The notes under the pieces were generated by a model that was not told the DNA's origin, searched no databases, and worked only from the letters and a program-made list of their open reading frames with translations. From Ectobacillus funiculus (GTDB lineage Bacteria > Bacillota > Bacilli > Bacillales > Bacillaceae_G), in contig NZ_SCFM01000002.1 in the NCBI RefSeq assembly GCF_004138295.1, positions 212,138 through 276,137 on the forward strand: a DNA stretch of 64,000 nt. The letters are read 5' to 3'. A program made the translations under genes and the position numbers. Positions 35,508 to 43,698 of this stretch are shown one piece after another; the first letter of the stretch is position 1; each line of letters begins with the position of its first letter.

Positions 35508-36453
35508 TGTAGTAACATTTGGCGAAGCAATGACAATGTTTATTGCTAATGAAGTAGGGTCATTGCATAATGTGCAGCAGTATACTAGGTCACTGGCTGG
35601 AGCTGAGACGAATACAGCAATTGGATTTTCCAGATTAGGGCTGCAAGCTGGCTGGGTTAGTAAGGTAGGGGATGACGCTTTTGGAAAATACATCGCGCAA
35701 GCTTTGCAGAAGGAATGTGTTAATATTGAACAAGTTTTAGTTGATTCCCGCTTCCCAACCGGTTTTCAGCTAAAATCAAAGGTAACAGCGGGAGACCCGG
35801 AGGTACAGTATTTTAGAAAGGGCTCCGCAGCGAGTTACTTAAGCGTTGATGATTTTAATGAAGAGTATTTCTTGTCAGCAAGACATTTGCATATGTCAGG
35901 TATTCCGTTAGCGATTTCGGTCCACACGAGGGAATTTGCCAATCATGCACTTCGTTTTATGAAGAAGGCAGGAAAAACGGTTTCCTTTGATCCGAATTTG
36001 CGACCGTCTTTATGGAATTCAAAAGAAGAGATGATTCAGGTTACGAACGAAATTGCTTTCCAAAGCGATTATGTGCTTCCAGGCATTGCGGAGGGAAGGA
36101 TTTTAACAGGACATGAGAGGCCAGAAGATATTGCGGCATTTTATTTGGAGCAGGGGGTAAAGCTGGTCGTGATTAAGCTTGGTGAGAAGGGAGCATTTTA
36201 TCAAACAGCGCAGAAAAAAGGTATGGTAGCTGGTTATAAAGTAGAGCATGTTATTGATACAGTCGGTGCCGGTGATGGCTTTGCTGTAGGAGTTGTTAGC
36301 GCTTTATTGGAAGGGTTTTCGGCAGAGGAATCTGTTGTGCGCGGGAACGCGATTGGCGCACTTGCAGTTCAGTCGGCGGGGGACAGTGACGGTTATCCGA
36401 ATCGGGAGAGATTAGAGGGATTTATAAACCAAATTTTAACAGGGGTGAGATAA
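35494..36453 (+). CDS. kdgK: 2-dehydro-3-deoxygluconokinase (PfkB family)
   Basis: The 319-residue protein is a ribokinase/PfkB-family kinase with FGEAMTMF at the N-terminus, RSLAGAETNTAIGFSRLG, FDPNLRPSLW and the catalytic DTVGAGDGFAVGVVSALLEG with the base Asp. The pattern fits KdgK, which phosphorylates KDG to KDPG using ATP. The KDPG aldolase two genes downstream supports this. It overlaps the upstream gene and is followed after one base by the transporter. Confidence 0.88.
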   Translation: MTKLDVVTFGEAMTMFIANEVGSLHNVQQYTRSLAGAETNTAIGFSRLGLQAGWVSKVGDDAFGKYIAQALQKECVNIEQVLVDSRFPTGFQLKSKVTAGDPEVQYFRKGSAASYLSVDDFNEEYFLSARHLHMSGIPLAISVHTREFANHALRFMKKAGKTVSFDPNLRPSLWNSKEEMIQVTNEIAFQSDYVLPGIAEGRILTGHERPEDIAAFYLEQGVKLVVIKLGEKGAFYQTAQKKGMVAGYKVEHVIDTVGAGDGFAVGVVSALLEGFSAEESVVRGNAIGALAVQSAGDSDGYPNRERLEGFINQILTGVR

Positions 36454-36454
36454 T

Positions 36455-37735
36455 ATGCAAAATACAATTGCAAAATCACGTTGGTATCGTTTGATTCCAG
36501 TCGTTTTTATCACATACAGCTTAGCTTATCTAGACCGTGCAAATTACGGCTTTGGAGCTGCGGCTGGTTTGGCGAAGGATTTGCATATTACGGCTTCTAT
36601 GTCCTCGCTCCTTGGATCGTTATTTTTCTTAGGTTACTTCTTTTTCCAAATTCCCGGCGCTCATTATGCAGAAAATAAAAGCGCAAAAAAGCTGGTTTTC
36701 TGGTCTTTACTTCTTTGGGGTGGTTTGGCTACTGCAACTGGCATGATCAGTGACGTGAAATGGCTTATGGTTATCCGTTTTGCATTAGGTGTTGTGGAAA
36801 GTGCTGTTATGCCTTCAATGCTTGTATTCCTAAGCCATTGGTTTACGAAAGCAGAGCGATCTCGCGCAAATACATTTTTAATTTTGGGAAATCCGGTAAC
36901 AGTATTATGGATGTCTATTGTATCAGGCTATTTAGTTGAGTCTGTAGGATGGAGATGGATGTTTATCCTTGAGGGACTGCCAGCTGTACTTTGGGCATTC
37001 ATTTGGTGGAAAGTTGTAAATGATAAGCCGAAGGAAGCGAAATGGTTAACAGATAGAGAAAAACAACAGCTGCAGGAGCAAATGGAGCAAGAACAACAAG
37101 GCTTAAAACCTGTAAAAAACTATATGGAAGCATTTAAGTCAAAAACAGTTATTTTGCTCAGTTTGCAATATGCGTTATGGAGCATCGGTGTATATGGATT
37201 CGTGATGTGGCTGCCTTCTATTATTAAAGCAGCGCCTGATATGGATATTGTGAAAACCGGCTGGCTCTCATCAGTACCGTACCTATTAGCAGTTATTTTA
37301 ATGTTAGTAAGCTCTCATTTTTCTGATAAAACATTAAATCGTTCCGGTTTTGTTTGGACATTCCTTTTCATTGGTGCTTTGGCATTTTCGGCATCGTATC
37401 TTGTTGGAACAAGTAACTTCTGGCTGTCTTTCATTCTTCTTGTTATTGCAGGCGGAGCTATGTATGCGCCATACGGACCATTCTTTGCGATTATTCCAGA
37501 GATTCTGCCGCGTAATGTAGCAGGTGGAGCGATGGCTTTAATTAATAGTATGGGAGCTTTAGGATCGTTTGCAGGATCATATATTGTAGGATATTTAAAT
37601 GGAGCAACAGGCGGATTTGGTGCCTCTTATATGTTTATGGCAGCTTCCTTATTCCTTTCATCCCTCTTAACCATTATTGCAGTAAAAGGATCTGGTGCAG
37701 CAAAAGCGAAAAAAACAACAGAAAAAAGTGCTTGA
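36455..37735 (+). CDS. MFS transporter, anion:cation symporter (ExuT/GudP-like)
   Basis: The 426-residue protein has twelve predicted membrane segments and the ACS-family N-terminus VVFITYSLAYLDRANYGFG, plus RFALGVVESAVMPSMLVFLSHWF and GWRWMFILEGLPAVLWAF. Members take up sugar acids such as hexuronates, glucarate or KDG, which agrees with the kinase and aldolase genes around it. It is tightly coupled to kdgK (one base between). A hairpin follows before the aldolase gene. Confidence 0.87.
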   Translation: MQNTIAKSRWYRLIPVVFITYSLAYLDRANYGFGAAAGLAKDLHITASMSSLLGSLFFLGYFFFQIPGAHYAENKSAKKLVFWSLLLWGGLATATGMISDVKWLMVIRFALGVVESAVMPSMLVFLSHWFTKAERSRANTFLILGNPVTVLWMSIVSGYLVESVGWRWMFILEGLPAVLWAFIWWKVVNDKPKEAKWLTDREKQQLQEQMEQEQQGLKPVKNYMEAFKSKTVILLSLQYALWSIGVYGFVMWLPSIIKAAPDMDIVKTGWLSSVPYLLAVILMLVSSHFSDKTLNRSGFVWTFLFIGALAFSASYLVGTSNFWLSFILLVIAGGAMYAPYGPFFAIIPEILPRNVAGGAMALINSMGALGSFAGSYIVGYLNGATGGFGASYMFMAASLFLSSLLTIIAVKGSGAAKAKKTTEKSA

Positions 37736-37826
37736 TGAACCGGCATTCACCAAGCACCAAAATAAATAAAACATTACCTAACTAGTATTATACTACAAAG
37801 TATTGACTATGGCATAGAAGTATCTT

Positions 37827-37865
37827 CACATCTTTGAGCATCTATGGCAGATGTTCAAAGATGTG
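37827..37865 (+). terminator. Stable hairpin between transporter and aldolase genes
   Basis: CACATCTTTGAGCATCT and AGATGTTCAAAGATGTG pair almost completely around a short loop. There is no T-run, so it may be a partial terminator or a processing/stability element setting expression inside the operon. Confidence 0.55.
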
Positions 37866-37938
37866 TCTAGTCTATATGATTGCTCTACACCCAAGTAACA
37901 CCGCAAGTAAATAGAAATTTAGCTAAGGGGGAGAATCG

Positions 37939-38586
37939 ATGCCTATCCATGAAATAAAGAAGCGGAAAATTGTTGCGGTAATTCGGAACACGACAATCGA
38001 TACGATTATTCCCATTGCACAGGCATTACGCTTAGGAGGGGTAACGGCGCTTGAAATTACAATGGAAACACCAAACGCGCCACAAATCATTCAAAGGCTT
38101 CGGGCGGAGTGTGAGTCTGATGTTTTAATAGGGGCAGGTACTGTGTTAGATGCAGAAACAGCGAGAACGGCTATTTTATCAGGTGCACAATTTATTTTTT
38201 CTCCAACTGTAAATAAAGAAACTATTAGAATGGCAAAACGATATGGGGTGATAAGTGTTCCAGGTGCCATGACGCCAACTGAGATTCTCCAGGCTTATGA
38301 GGCAGGGGCGGATCTTATAAAGGTATTTCCTGCGCATGTTCTTGGACCAGGGTATTTCAAAACAGTGGCTGGGCCGCTTCCGCATATTCCGCTGATGCCG
38401 ACAGGAGGTCTTCATCTAGGGAATGCTAAGGAGTATATGGAAGCTGGTGCTGTTGCAATTGGAGTAGGGAGTACTTTAGTGGCTGCGAAGCAGGAGGTAG
38501 ATTCAGCGTCCTTGTTTCAGTTGACAGAAAGGGCTCGATGTTTTGTGGAACAAGTGGATGTTGCTAAACAAATGGTACAACGTTAA
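37939..38586 (+). CDS. eda: KDPG/KHG aldolase
   Basis: The 215-residue class I aldolase has IVAVIRN, LEITMETPNAPQII with the catalytic Glu, GAGTVLDAETARTAI, FSPTVNKE and the Schiff-base Lys in DLIKVFPAHVLGP, then PLMPTGGLHLGN. It cleaves KDPG to pyruvate and glyceraldehyde 3-phosphate, completing the lower Entner-Doudoroff route with KdgK. AAGGGGGAGAATCG precedes the start. Confidence 0.9.
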   Translation: MPIHEIKKRKIVAVIRNTTIDTIIPIAQALRLGGVTALEITMETPNAPQIIQRLRAECESDVLIGAGTVLDAETARTAILSGAQFIFSPTVNKETIRMAKRYGVISVPGAMTPTEILQAYEAGADLIKVFPAHVLGPGYFKTVAGPLPHIPLMPTGGLHLGNAKEYMEAGAVAIGVGSTLVAAKQEVDSASLFQLTERARCFVEQVDVAKQMVQR

Positions 38587-38677
38587 ACCTGCTTCTCGTC
38601 CTAGGTAACTAGATAATGCCATATGTAACTGCTACAATGGTTATAGACAATATTTCAGTTAAGAGGAAGAGGTATAT

Positions 38678-39682
38678 ATGAAGACAGTAACAATGGCTGA
38701 CGTAGCCAAGGAGGCAGGGGTTTCTAAAAGTACAGTGTCTCAATTTTTAAATGAGCGTTATGAATATATGGGTGAGGAAACGAAAGAGAAAATCAAACGC
38801 GCGATAGAGCAATTAGGCTATCGTCCGAATTATGTGGCGAGAAGCTTAAAGCAAAAACGGACATATATGATGGGGATTATTGTCGCTAATATTATGCATC
38901 GTGTATCTACTGAAATAAGCAGAGCTATTGAGGATTATTGCCATGAGCACGATATGCATGCGATTGTTTGTAATGCCGATGATGATCCTCACAAGGAAAA
39001 GAAATACATTGAAATGCTGCGGGCAAGGCAAGTGGACGGACTTATTATTTTTCCGACCGGCGGAAATACAAAGCTGTATACAGAGATGGAGCAAGAACGC
39101 TATCCGGTTGTATTTGTGGATCGGAAAATAGAGGGTGTTCATATTGACACGGTTGTAGTGAATAATAGGGAGGCAACCTGCGAGGCAGTCTCACATTTGC
39201 TTGAGAATGGACATCAGAATATAGCAATTGTCACTCCGCCATTAACAACCCATCCTCGTAAAGAGCGCTTAGCGGGTTACAAGCAAGCTTTGGAGCAGCA
39301 CGGTATTGCTTTAAACGAAAACTATATGAAATCCGTGGAAATTTCAGCTATTTCTTATGAGCTGGAAAATATGTTTTCTCTTTCAGAAAAGCCCACAGCT
39401 TTAGTGGCAGCAAATGATTTATCGTTTTTTGAGGTAATGTCATTCATTAAGAGGAAACAAATTCGCATTCCTGAGGAGCTGGCAGTCATTGTATTTGACA
39501 ATATCCCATTTGCCGATATTTCTACACCGACAATTACAACGATTGCTCAACCGGCATATGAAATTGGGAAACGAGCCTCAGAATTGCTTACTCGGCAGAT
39601 TAAGCAAGAAGCAATGGAGTCTGAACTCTATACATTTCCGTGCGAGTTAATTATACGTGAATCTTCTGCAGGCAGGCCGTAG
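38678..39682 (+). CDS. LacI-family regulator of the sugar-acid cluster
   Basis: The 334-residue protein has a LacI helix-turn-helix (TMADVAKEAGVSKSTVSQFLNE), hinge (YRPNYVARSLKQKR) and a periplasmic-binding-like effector domain (VDGLIIFPTGG, VVFVDRKIEG, LENGHQNIAIVTPP). It lies within the cluster, and two copies of a LacI-type operator flank it at the cluster promoter (34694) and before the HPS-like gene (39724). It is probably a KdgR-like repressor relieved by a pathway intermediate. Confidence 0.88.
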   Translation: MKTVTMADVAKEAGVSKSTVSQFLNERYEYMGEETKEKIKRAIEQLGYRPNYVARSLKQKRTYMMGIIVANIMHRVSTEISRAIEDYCHEHDMHAIVCNADDDPHKEKKYIEMLRARQVDGLIIFPTGGNTKLYTEMEQERYPVVFVDRKIEGVHIDTVVVNNREATCEAVSHLLENGHQNIAIVTPPLTTHPRKERLAGYKQALEQHGIALNENYMKSVEISAISYELENMFSLSEKPTALVAANDLSFFEVMSFIKRKQIRIPEELAVIVFDNIPFADISTPTITTIAQPAYEIGKRASELLTRQIKQEAMESELYTFPCELIIRESSAGRP

Positions 39683-39718
39683 CCGACCTGACAGAAGGGA
39701 CGTATTTCTTTTTCAGAC

Positions 39719-39736
39719 TTTACTAAATCGGTTTAT
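39719..39736 (+). promoter_or_regulatory. LacI-type operator before the hexulose-phosphate genes
   Basis: TTTACTAAATCGGTTTAT is identical over 18 bases to the operator at 34689-34706; the dyad core is TAAATCGGTTTA with a central CG. It sits directly upstream of the AAGGGGG ribosome binding site of the next gene. Confidence 0.7.
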
Positions 39737-39750
39737 TAAGGGGGATTAGC

Positions 39751-40392
39751 ATGAAAATACAATTGGCACTTGACCGGATGACAGTAGAAGAAGCAATTGA
39801 AATGACAAGACAAGTAGAAGATTATGTGGATTGGGTTGAAGTAGGAACATCGTTAATTAAAGAATTTGGTACTAGCAGCATTCGAGCTTTGAAAGAAGCT
39901 TTCCCGAATAAAATAATAGTTGCAGATATCAAAACCATTGATAATGCGAAATACGAGTTTCAATTATGCTTTGAAGCAGGAGCTGATCTGGCAACGGTTA
40001 TGGGGGTTGCGCCGCCTGTTACGATTGAAACATGCTTACACATGGCTGCCCAGTACGATAAAAGAGTAATGGTTGATTTATTGAATACAAATGAGGAACA
40101 TATACAACAATTACGGCAGTACGATGCAGCAATTTTCTGCGCACATGTTAGCAAGGATCAGCAAGAAATCGCGGGAAAGCAAACAAGCACGCATGCAGGC
40201 ATCCCAAAAAGCCTATCTGCAGAATGGGCTGTTGCCGGCGGTATTTCACTCGAGTCACTTGATATACTGACAAAATTGTCACCAACAGTGGTCATTATTG
40301 GCTCTGCTATTACGAAGGCTGCCAATCCGAAAGCAGCAGCAAAGCAAATAAAAGAATATATTTTATCGATAGAGGAGAGAGCACATGCATAA
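39751..40392 (+). CDS. Hexulose-6-phosphate synthase / 3-keto-gulonate-6-phosphate decarboxylase-like
   Basis: The 213-residue protein belongs to the OMP-decarboxylase superfamily HPS/KGPDC group: MKIQLALDRMTVEEAIEM, VEVGTSLIKEFG, the catalytic DIKTID (DxKxxD) motif, and VAGGISLESLD with VIIGSAITKAANP at the phosphate site. HPS condenses formaldehyde with ribulose 5-phosphate; KGPDC decarboxylates 3-keto-gulonate 6-phosphate. Sequence alone does not decide between them. Its coding region overlaps the isomerase gene by eight bases. Confidence 0.8.
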   Translation: MKIQLALDRMTVEEAIEMTRQVEDYVDWVEVGTSLIKEFGTSSIRALKEAFPNKIIVADIKTIDNAKYEFQLCFEAGADLATVMGVAPPVTIETCLHMAAQYDKRVMVDLLNTNEEHIQQLRQYDAAIFCAHVSKDQQEIAGKQTSTHAGIPKSLSAEWAVAGGISLESLDILTKLSPTVVIIGSAITKAANPKAAAKQIKEYILSIEERAHA

Positions 40393-40936
40393 TGATATCA
40401 AAAGCATTTTAAGAGAAATTCAAGAGGTTCTAGGTTTAGTAGACACGAATGCGATTGAAGAGGTAAGCCGAGCGCTGCAAACACCAACACGTATTTTTGT
40501 TATAGGGGAAGGTCGTTCCGGGTTGATGGCTAAATCCTTTGCAATGCGCCTTATGCATTTGGGAGCATATGTCTTTGTGATGGGAGAAACCATTACTCCT
40601 GCCATTAGAGAGGGAGATATCCTGATTGCTGTATCAGGGTCGGGGAAAACAAAAAATGTGTCTTGGGCCGCGGAAAAAGCAAAAGAATGCGGCTGTCGTG
40701 TAATTGCATTTACAACAAATTTGGAGTCAGAGCTAGCTTCTTATGCATCCCTATCTGTCCACGTACCGGCTGCTACGAAATATCGTCGTCAGGATGAAAT
40801 GAAAAGTGTTCAGCCGCTAGGGTCATTATTTGATCAATGCATGCATCTTATCTTTGATACAATCTGCCTGCGCTATGCTGCGCTACAGCAGATTGGGCAT
40901 AGTGATGCTTTTCGTATGCATAGTAATGTAGAATAG
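40385..40936 (+). CDS. 6-phospho-3-hexuloisomerase-like SIS protein
   Basis: The 183-residue protein is a SIS-domain isomerase of the HxlB/PHI group: RIFVIGEGRSGLMAKSFAMRLMHLG, GETITPAIREGDILIAVSGSGKT and VPAATKYRRQ. PHI interconverts 3-hexulose 6-phosphate and fructose 6-phosphate. It overlaps the HPS-like gene, the usual arrangement in ribulose monophosphate cassettes. A terminator after it ends the cluster. Confidence 0.88.
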   Translation: MHNDIKSILREIQEVLGLVDTNAIEEVSRALQTPTRIFVIGEGRSGLMAKSFAMRLMHLGAYVFVMGETITPAIREGDILIAVSGSGKTKNVSWAAEKAKECGCRVIAFTTNLESELASYASLSVHVPAATKYRRQDEMKSVQPLGSLFDQCMHLIFDTICLRYAALQQIGHSDAFRMHSNVE

Positions 40937-40965
40937 TGATGTCCATACTAAGCTGTACATGAATT

Positions 40966-40994
40966 GCGGTTAGGTTACGACCTAACCGCTTTTG
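40966..40994 (+). terminator. Intrinsic terminator of the sugar-acid cluster
   Basis: GCGGTTAGG (40966-40974) pairs perfectly with CCTAACCGC (40981-40989), followed by TTTT. Confidence 0.88.
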
Positions 40995-41170
40995 TGTGTT
41001 CTTGCTATGGATGGAGAGCTATATGTTAACCGGTATATATAAAAGCCACAAGAGACACTTACTAATATAATTTTTGTATTCATGAATGCAAATAGTTGCT
41101 TTCCTCTTCAGCAAGTGGCAAACTTAAGAAAATAAAGGAATTCATAGAAAAGGACATACAGGTGACTAAT

Positions 41171-41578
41171 ATGATTGAGATAAAGACTTCTGAACTTAGC
41201 GATGGGGATTTTAATAGAGGAGTATTTGCGACGCGCGATATAAAAAAAGGTGAGCTTCTCCATGAAGCACCCGTTATTGCTTATCCGAATAAAGAGCATG
41301 TTTTTATAGAGAAAACCATCCTTGCCGATTATGCATTTGAATACGGTAAAAACCATACGGCGATCCTTTTAGGATATGGCATGCTGTTTAATCATTCATA
41401 CACGCCTAATGCTGTGTATGATATTAACTTTGATAATCATACATTTGATTTCTATGCCTATACAGATATAAAAGCAGGGGAAGAGATACTCATTAACTAC
41501 AATGGTGAGGTCGATAATGACGATCCGCTATGGTTTAATAGTGAAGAGAAGGATGGTGGCGAAGAAGAGAGGAATTGA
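41171..41578 (+). CDS. SET-domain protein
   Basis: The 135-residue protein is essentially a bare SET domain: NRGVFATRDIKKGELLHEAPV, MLFNHSYTPNAVYDI and KAGEEILINYNGE, which form the S-adenosylmethionine and lysine pockets in SET methyltransferases. The acidic tail (EEKDGGEEERN) is unusual. A protein-lysine methyltransferase activity is possible; its target is unknown. ATG 41171 is chosen by domain length; the ribosome binding site (CAGGTGAC) is weak, and the frame extends to 41096. Confidence 0.82.
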   Translation: MIEIKTSELSDGDFNRGVFATRDIKKGELLHEAPVIAYPNKEHVFIEKTILADYAFEYGKNHTAILLGYGMLFNHSYTPNAVYDINFDNHTFDFYAYTDIKAGEEILINYNGEVDNDDPLWFNSEEKDGGEEERN

Positions 41579-41651
41579 CAGTTTGAAAATTGATCAATGA
41601 CTTTCTTGTGGCTCCCTTTGCCTGTTAAAAAATTTATACGGTAGTCTACAT

Positions 41652-41693
41652 AAATCTAAGCCTTGAATAAAGTAATTCAAGGCTTAGATTTTA
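41652..41693 (+). terminator. Intrinsic terminator after the SET gene
   Basis: AAATCTAAGCCTTGAAT pairs perfectly with ATTCAAGGCTTAGATTT. Confidence 0.9.
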
Positions 41694-41814
41694 TCAGGTA
41701 AATGTAGATTAGCCCCTACAGCCAAATCCTATGGAATTTTCATTCATAGATACATAATTCTGTCAAACTTATCACATAATACAAGCGTTGCAAAAGAAAA
41801 GGAGGTTTTTTTAT

Positions 41815-42030
41815 ATGGAACAGCGTACAAATCCAGACAATCGTGCCGATAATGCGGCTCATCTTGCGCAGCATATTCAGAACACAGAAGGGAATATTGA
41901 AAAAGCGAAAGAAACAATGAGCAACACTGAAAGCCCAACGATCAAAGCGCAAATCCAAGCGAAGAACGAGCGCAGGGAAGCAGCGATTGAAGGCATGAAA
42001 CATGAATTGGAAGACGAAAGACAACATTAA
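41815..42030 (+). CDS. tlp: Small acid-soluble spore protein, Tlp family
   Basis: The 71-residue protein has the Tlp pattern: NPDNRADNAAHLAQHIQNTE, then ENIEKA-like GNIEKAKE and KNERREAAIEGMKHELEDE. Tlp is a minor spore protein made in the forespore. AAAGGAGGT gives a strong ribosome binding site nine bases before ATG 41815. It is followed at once by a terminator and repeat copy R6. Confidence 0.85.
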   Translation: MEQRTNPDNRADNAAHLAQHIQNTEGNIEKAKETMSNTESPTIKAQIQAKNERREAAIEGMKHELEDERQH

Positions 42031-42056
42031 GACTCCTTTACCAGGAGTCTTTTTTT
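42029..42056. terminator. Intrinsic terminator of tlp
   Basis: AAGACTCCT pairs with AGGAGTCTT around a 5-nt loop, then seven T residues. Repeat copy R6 starts right after the T-run. Confidence 0.9.
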
Positions 42057-42191
42057 GCACTGTAAGAAAGTATAAATTTCTAACTGGAAGACAATTCGAC
42101 GTAGCGAGAAATTTTAGGAATACAGTATAAGTGCAACTACGTCTCTGCCTTCGCCCAAAGGCAGGGCTCGCCAATCGATGAGTTTTCTTTA
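42056..42191 (+). repeat. Dispersed repeat, copy R6 (full)
   Basis: Begins TGCACTGTAAGAAAG and ends GATGAGTTTTCTTTA; the left arm pairs with TACAGTATAAG and the right hairpin is CTCGCC-AATC-GATGAG. It lies between the tlp terminator and the stop of the minus-strand gene at 42196. Confidence 0.92.
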
Positions 42192-42195
42192 AAGG

Positions 42196-42354
42196 TTATT
42201 TATGCCCTGGATCCACCGAGCTGACGAACTCCTTCTTATTGTGACAGGAAAAACAAAGGAGTTCTCCTTGCTTTAGAATGACTCCATTTAAAAAACCAGC
42301 CATACAGTAAATATTCTTTTTGCAGCATTTGCATGTCCCGACAAGCTCTTTCAT
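42196..42354 (-). CDS. Small cysteine-rich zinc-binding-like protein
   Basis: A 52-residue frame begins MKELVGTCKCCKKNIYCMAG and continues to LLCFSCHNKKEF. Two pairs, CxCC and CxxC, separated by about 24 residues fit a small zinc ribbon. The perfect ribosome binding site AAAGGAGGGCAGAGA before ATG 42354 strongly supports it. It resembles in size small sporulation zinc proteins such as Gin, but the similarity is not enough to name it. Its stop is four bases from repeat copy R6. Confidence 0.7.
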   Translation of the reverse strand: MKELVGTCKCCKKNIYCMAGFLNGVILKQGELLCFSCHNKKEFVSSVDPGHK

Positions 42355-42506
42355 TCTCTGCCCTCCTTTGAATACAAATTAAAAGGATGCTGCGTCTTTT
42401 TGGGTTACATCTAAAATTTCGCCCATTTAACTTAAGGAGTGTATCAATTGCATATTTTTTCGGTGTTGATGGCAATATAAAATGGAATGAATTCTTGGAG
42501 GTATAA

Positions 42507-42698
42507 ATGATGTCTGATAATAATCAACGCTTAAACAATAGTGTAGAAAACAAAACGAAGATTTTTAAAAATGGAGTACAATCGGGAACCAATTATGTCC
42601 AAACCGCTATTGAAAATGCGGTTGAACCAACTCGAGATGCAACGCAAAATTTGGTAAATAACGTAATGAAGGAACACCAAAATGAGGATGAGCAGTGA
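42507..42698 (+). CDS. Small hydrophilic protein, unknown
   Basis: The 63-residue protein is rich in Asn, Gln, Thr and charged residues (NNQRLNNSVENKTKIF, HQNEDEQ end). Size and composition suggest a spore or stress protein; the family is not recognised. GGAGG lies directly upstream of ATG 42507, and a second ATG at 42510 is equally possible. A terminator and repeat copy R7 follow. Confidence 0.6.
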   Translation: MMSDNNQRLNNSVENKTKIFKNGVQSGTNYVQTAIENAVEPTRDATQNLVNNVMKEHQNEDEQ

Positions 42699-42734
42699 CT
42701 GCATTGAAGCAAATCACTAGCTGACTCAACATGG

Positions 42735-42769
42735 TCAAAGTCCGCCAAATGAGAGGTGGGCTTTTTTCT
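42735..42769 (+). terminator. Intrinsic terminator, duplicated at 43668
   Basis: AAAGTCCGCC pairs imperfectly with GGTGGGCTTT, then a T-run. The flanks and stem (TGGTCAAAG ... GGTGGGCTTTTTTCT) recur at 43664-43699. R7 begins immediately after. Confidence 0.75.
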
Positions 42770-42897
42770 TTACACTGTAAGAAAGTATAAATTTCTAGCT
42801 AGAAGCGAATTCGACGTAGTCGGAAATTTTAGGAACACAGTATAAGTAGGGCTACGCCACTGTCTTCGCCTAAGGGCAGGGCTCGCCAACCGGCGAA
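42770..42897 (+). repeat. Dispersed repeat, copy R7 (nearly full)
   Basis: Begins TTACACTGTAAG directly after the terminator and reaches the hairpin CTCGCC-AACC-GGCGA, where it changes to AGGGATCC; the T-rich end is missing. Confidence 0.9.
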
Positions 42898-42918
42898 GGG
42901 ATCCACGCTGTTCCTTTA

Positions 42919-43044
42919 TTATGTGTGTTTATAAAATTCTATTAATTTCTGAATAGAACTAATTACTTCTCCGACTTGAAATGTAAATAATGACAATGCT
43001 GATAAGGAAAAGAAAATAACGGGGATTAGTCGAAACTAATTCAT
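42919..43044 (-). pseudogene. Small peptide gene with a nonsense codon
   Basis: A 42-codon frame follows a strong ACGGAGGGAATATA ribosome binding site at ATG 43044 but has TAG as its third codon; the rest (FRLIPVIFFSFSALSLFTFQ ...) is a hydrophobic peptide ending at 42919. It could be a decayed small membrane peptide; evidence is thin. Confidence 0.3.
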
Positions 43045-43307
43045 TATATTCCCTCCGTTTTAAAGAATTTAACAAGAATAATACTACTAATTAAGAAGTT
43101 TATCAAACTTAAAGCTTCCCCGAACAGAACAAAGGCTTACTTAATGAAGGAAATGAGATGGATTACATCGAAAAAATAAAATAACAGATTAAAGTGGTTT
43201 GGTTTGAGAAACATGTTGCTGAAATAGCTGAAGAAGCAGGATCGCAGGTCATTAATTGGGTGGAGTTGCCCATGATTGGGTAGCTAGCCAGGAGGAGGGA
43301 CTTATAC

Positions 43308-43562
43308 ATGTATAATTTAGCACTGGAAGCTGCAGGGTTTCTTATTTTAGGGGGAATTGTTTACAACCTGTCTAAGAATAATTCGGCAAAACAGAAAAAT
43401 AAAGAAGTGGAACGTATTAAAACTGCAGCAGCCAATTACTCTATTGGCACAGCTAAGAATAGCTCAACTCACCAAGAGAGAATGGGTGTTCTTTTGTTTC
43501 ATCCTTCTCTGTACACAGTAGACGATTATGACAGCGATGATTGTCATCATAAACAGCATTAA
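43308..43562 (+). CDS. Small protein with N-terminal membrane segment, unknown
   Basis: The 84-residue protein has one hydrophobic stretch at residues 5-22 (ALEAAGFLILGGIVYNL), a basic middle and an Asp/His-rich tail (DDYDSDDCHHKQH) that could bind metal. GGAGGAGGG precedes the ATG. The upstream bases 43160-43285 contain an open frame without a start (KVVWFEKHVAEIAEEAGSQ) that looks like a gene fragment. Confidence 0.6.
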   Translation: MYNLALEAAGFLILGGIVYNLSKNNSAKQKNKEVERIKTAAANYSIGTAKNSSTHQERMGVLLFHPSLYTVDDYDSDDCHHKQH

Positions 43563-43607
43563 CGTAATTTCTCATGTCTGATAAACCACGTTATATCAAG
43601 GTTTTAC
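43562..43607 (+). repeat. Imperfect direct repeat, left copy
   Basis: A 46-base sequence around CTCATGTCTGATAAA and TATATCAAGG is about 80 percent identical to 46535-46580. The two copies flank the phage-like remnants. Confidence 0.6.
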
Positions 43608-43667
43608 AAGGTTCACCACTTATTGGCTTTTACTCTAATTCACGCTATTTCATAGTAGTGTGTGGTC

Positions 43668-43698
43668 AAAGCCTACCAGTTAGGGGTGGGCTTTTTTC
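43668..43698 (+). terminator. Intrinsic terminator, related to 42735
   Basis: AAAGCCTACC pairs with GGTGGGCTTT with a T-run; the sequence is a diverged copy of the terminator at 42735-42769. Confidence 0.75.
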
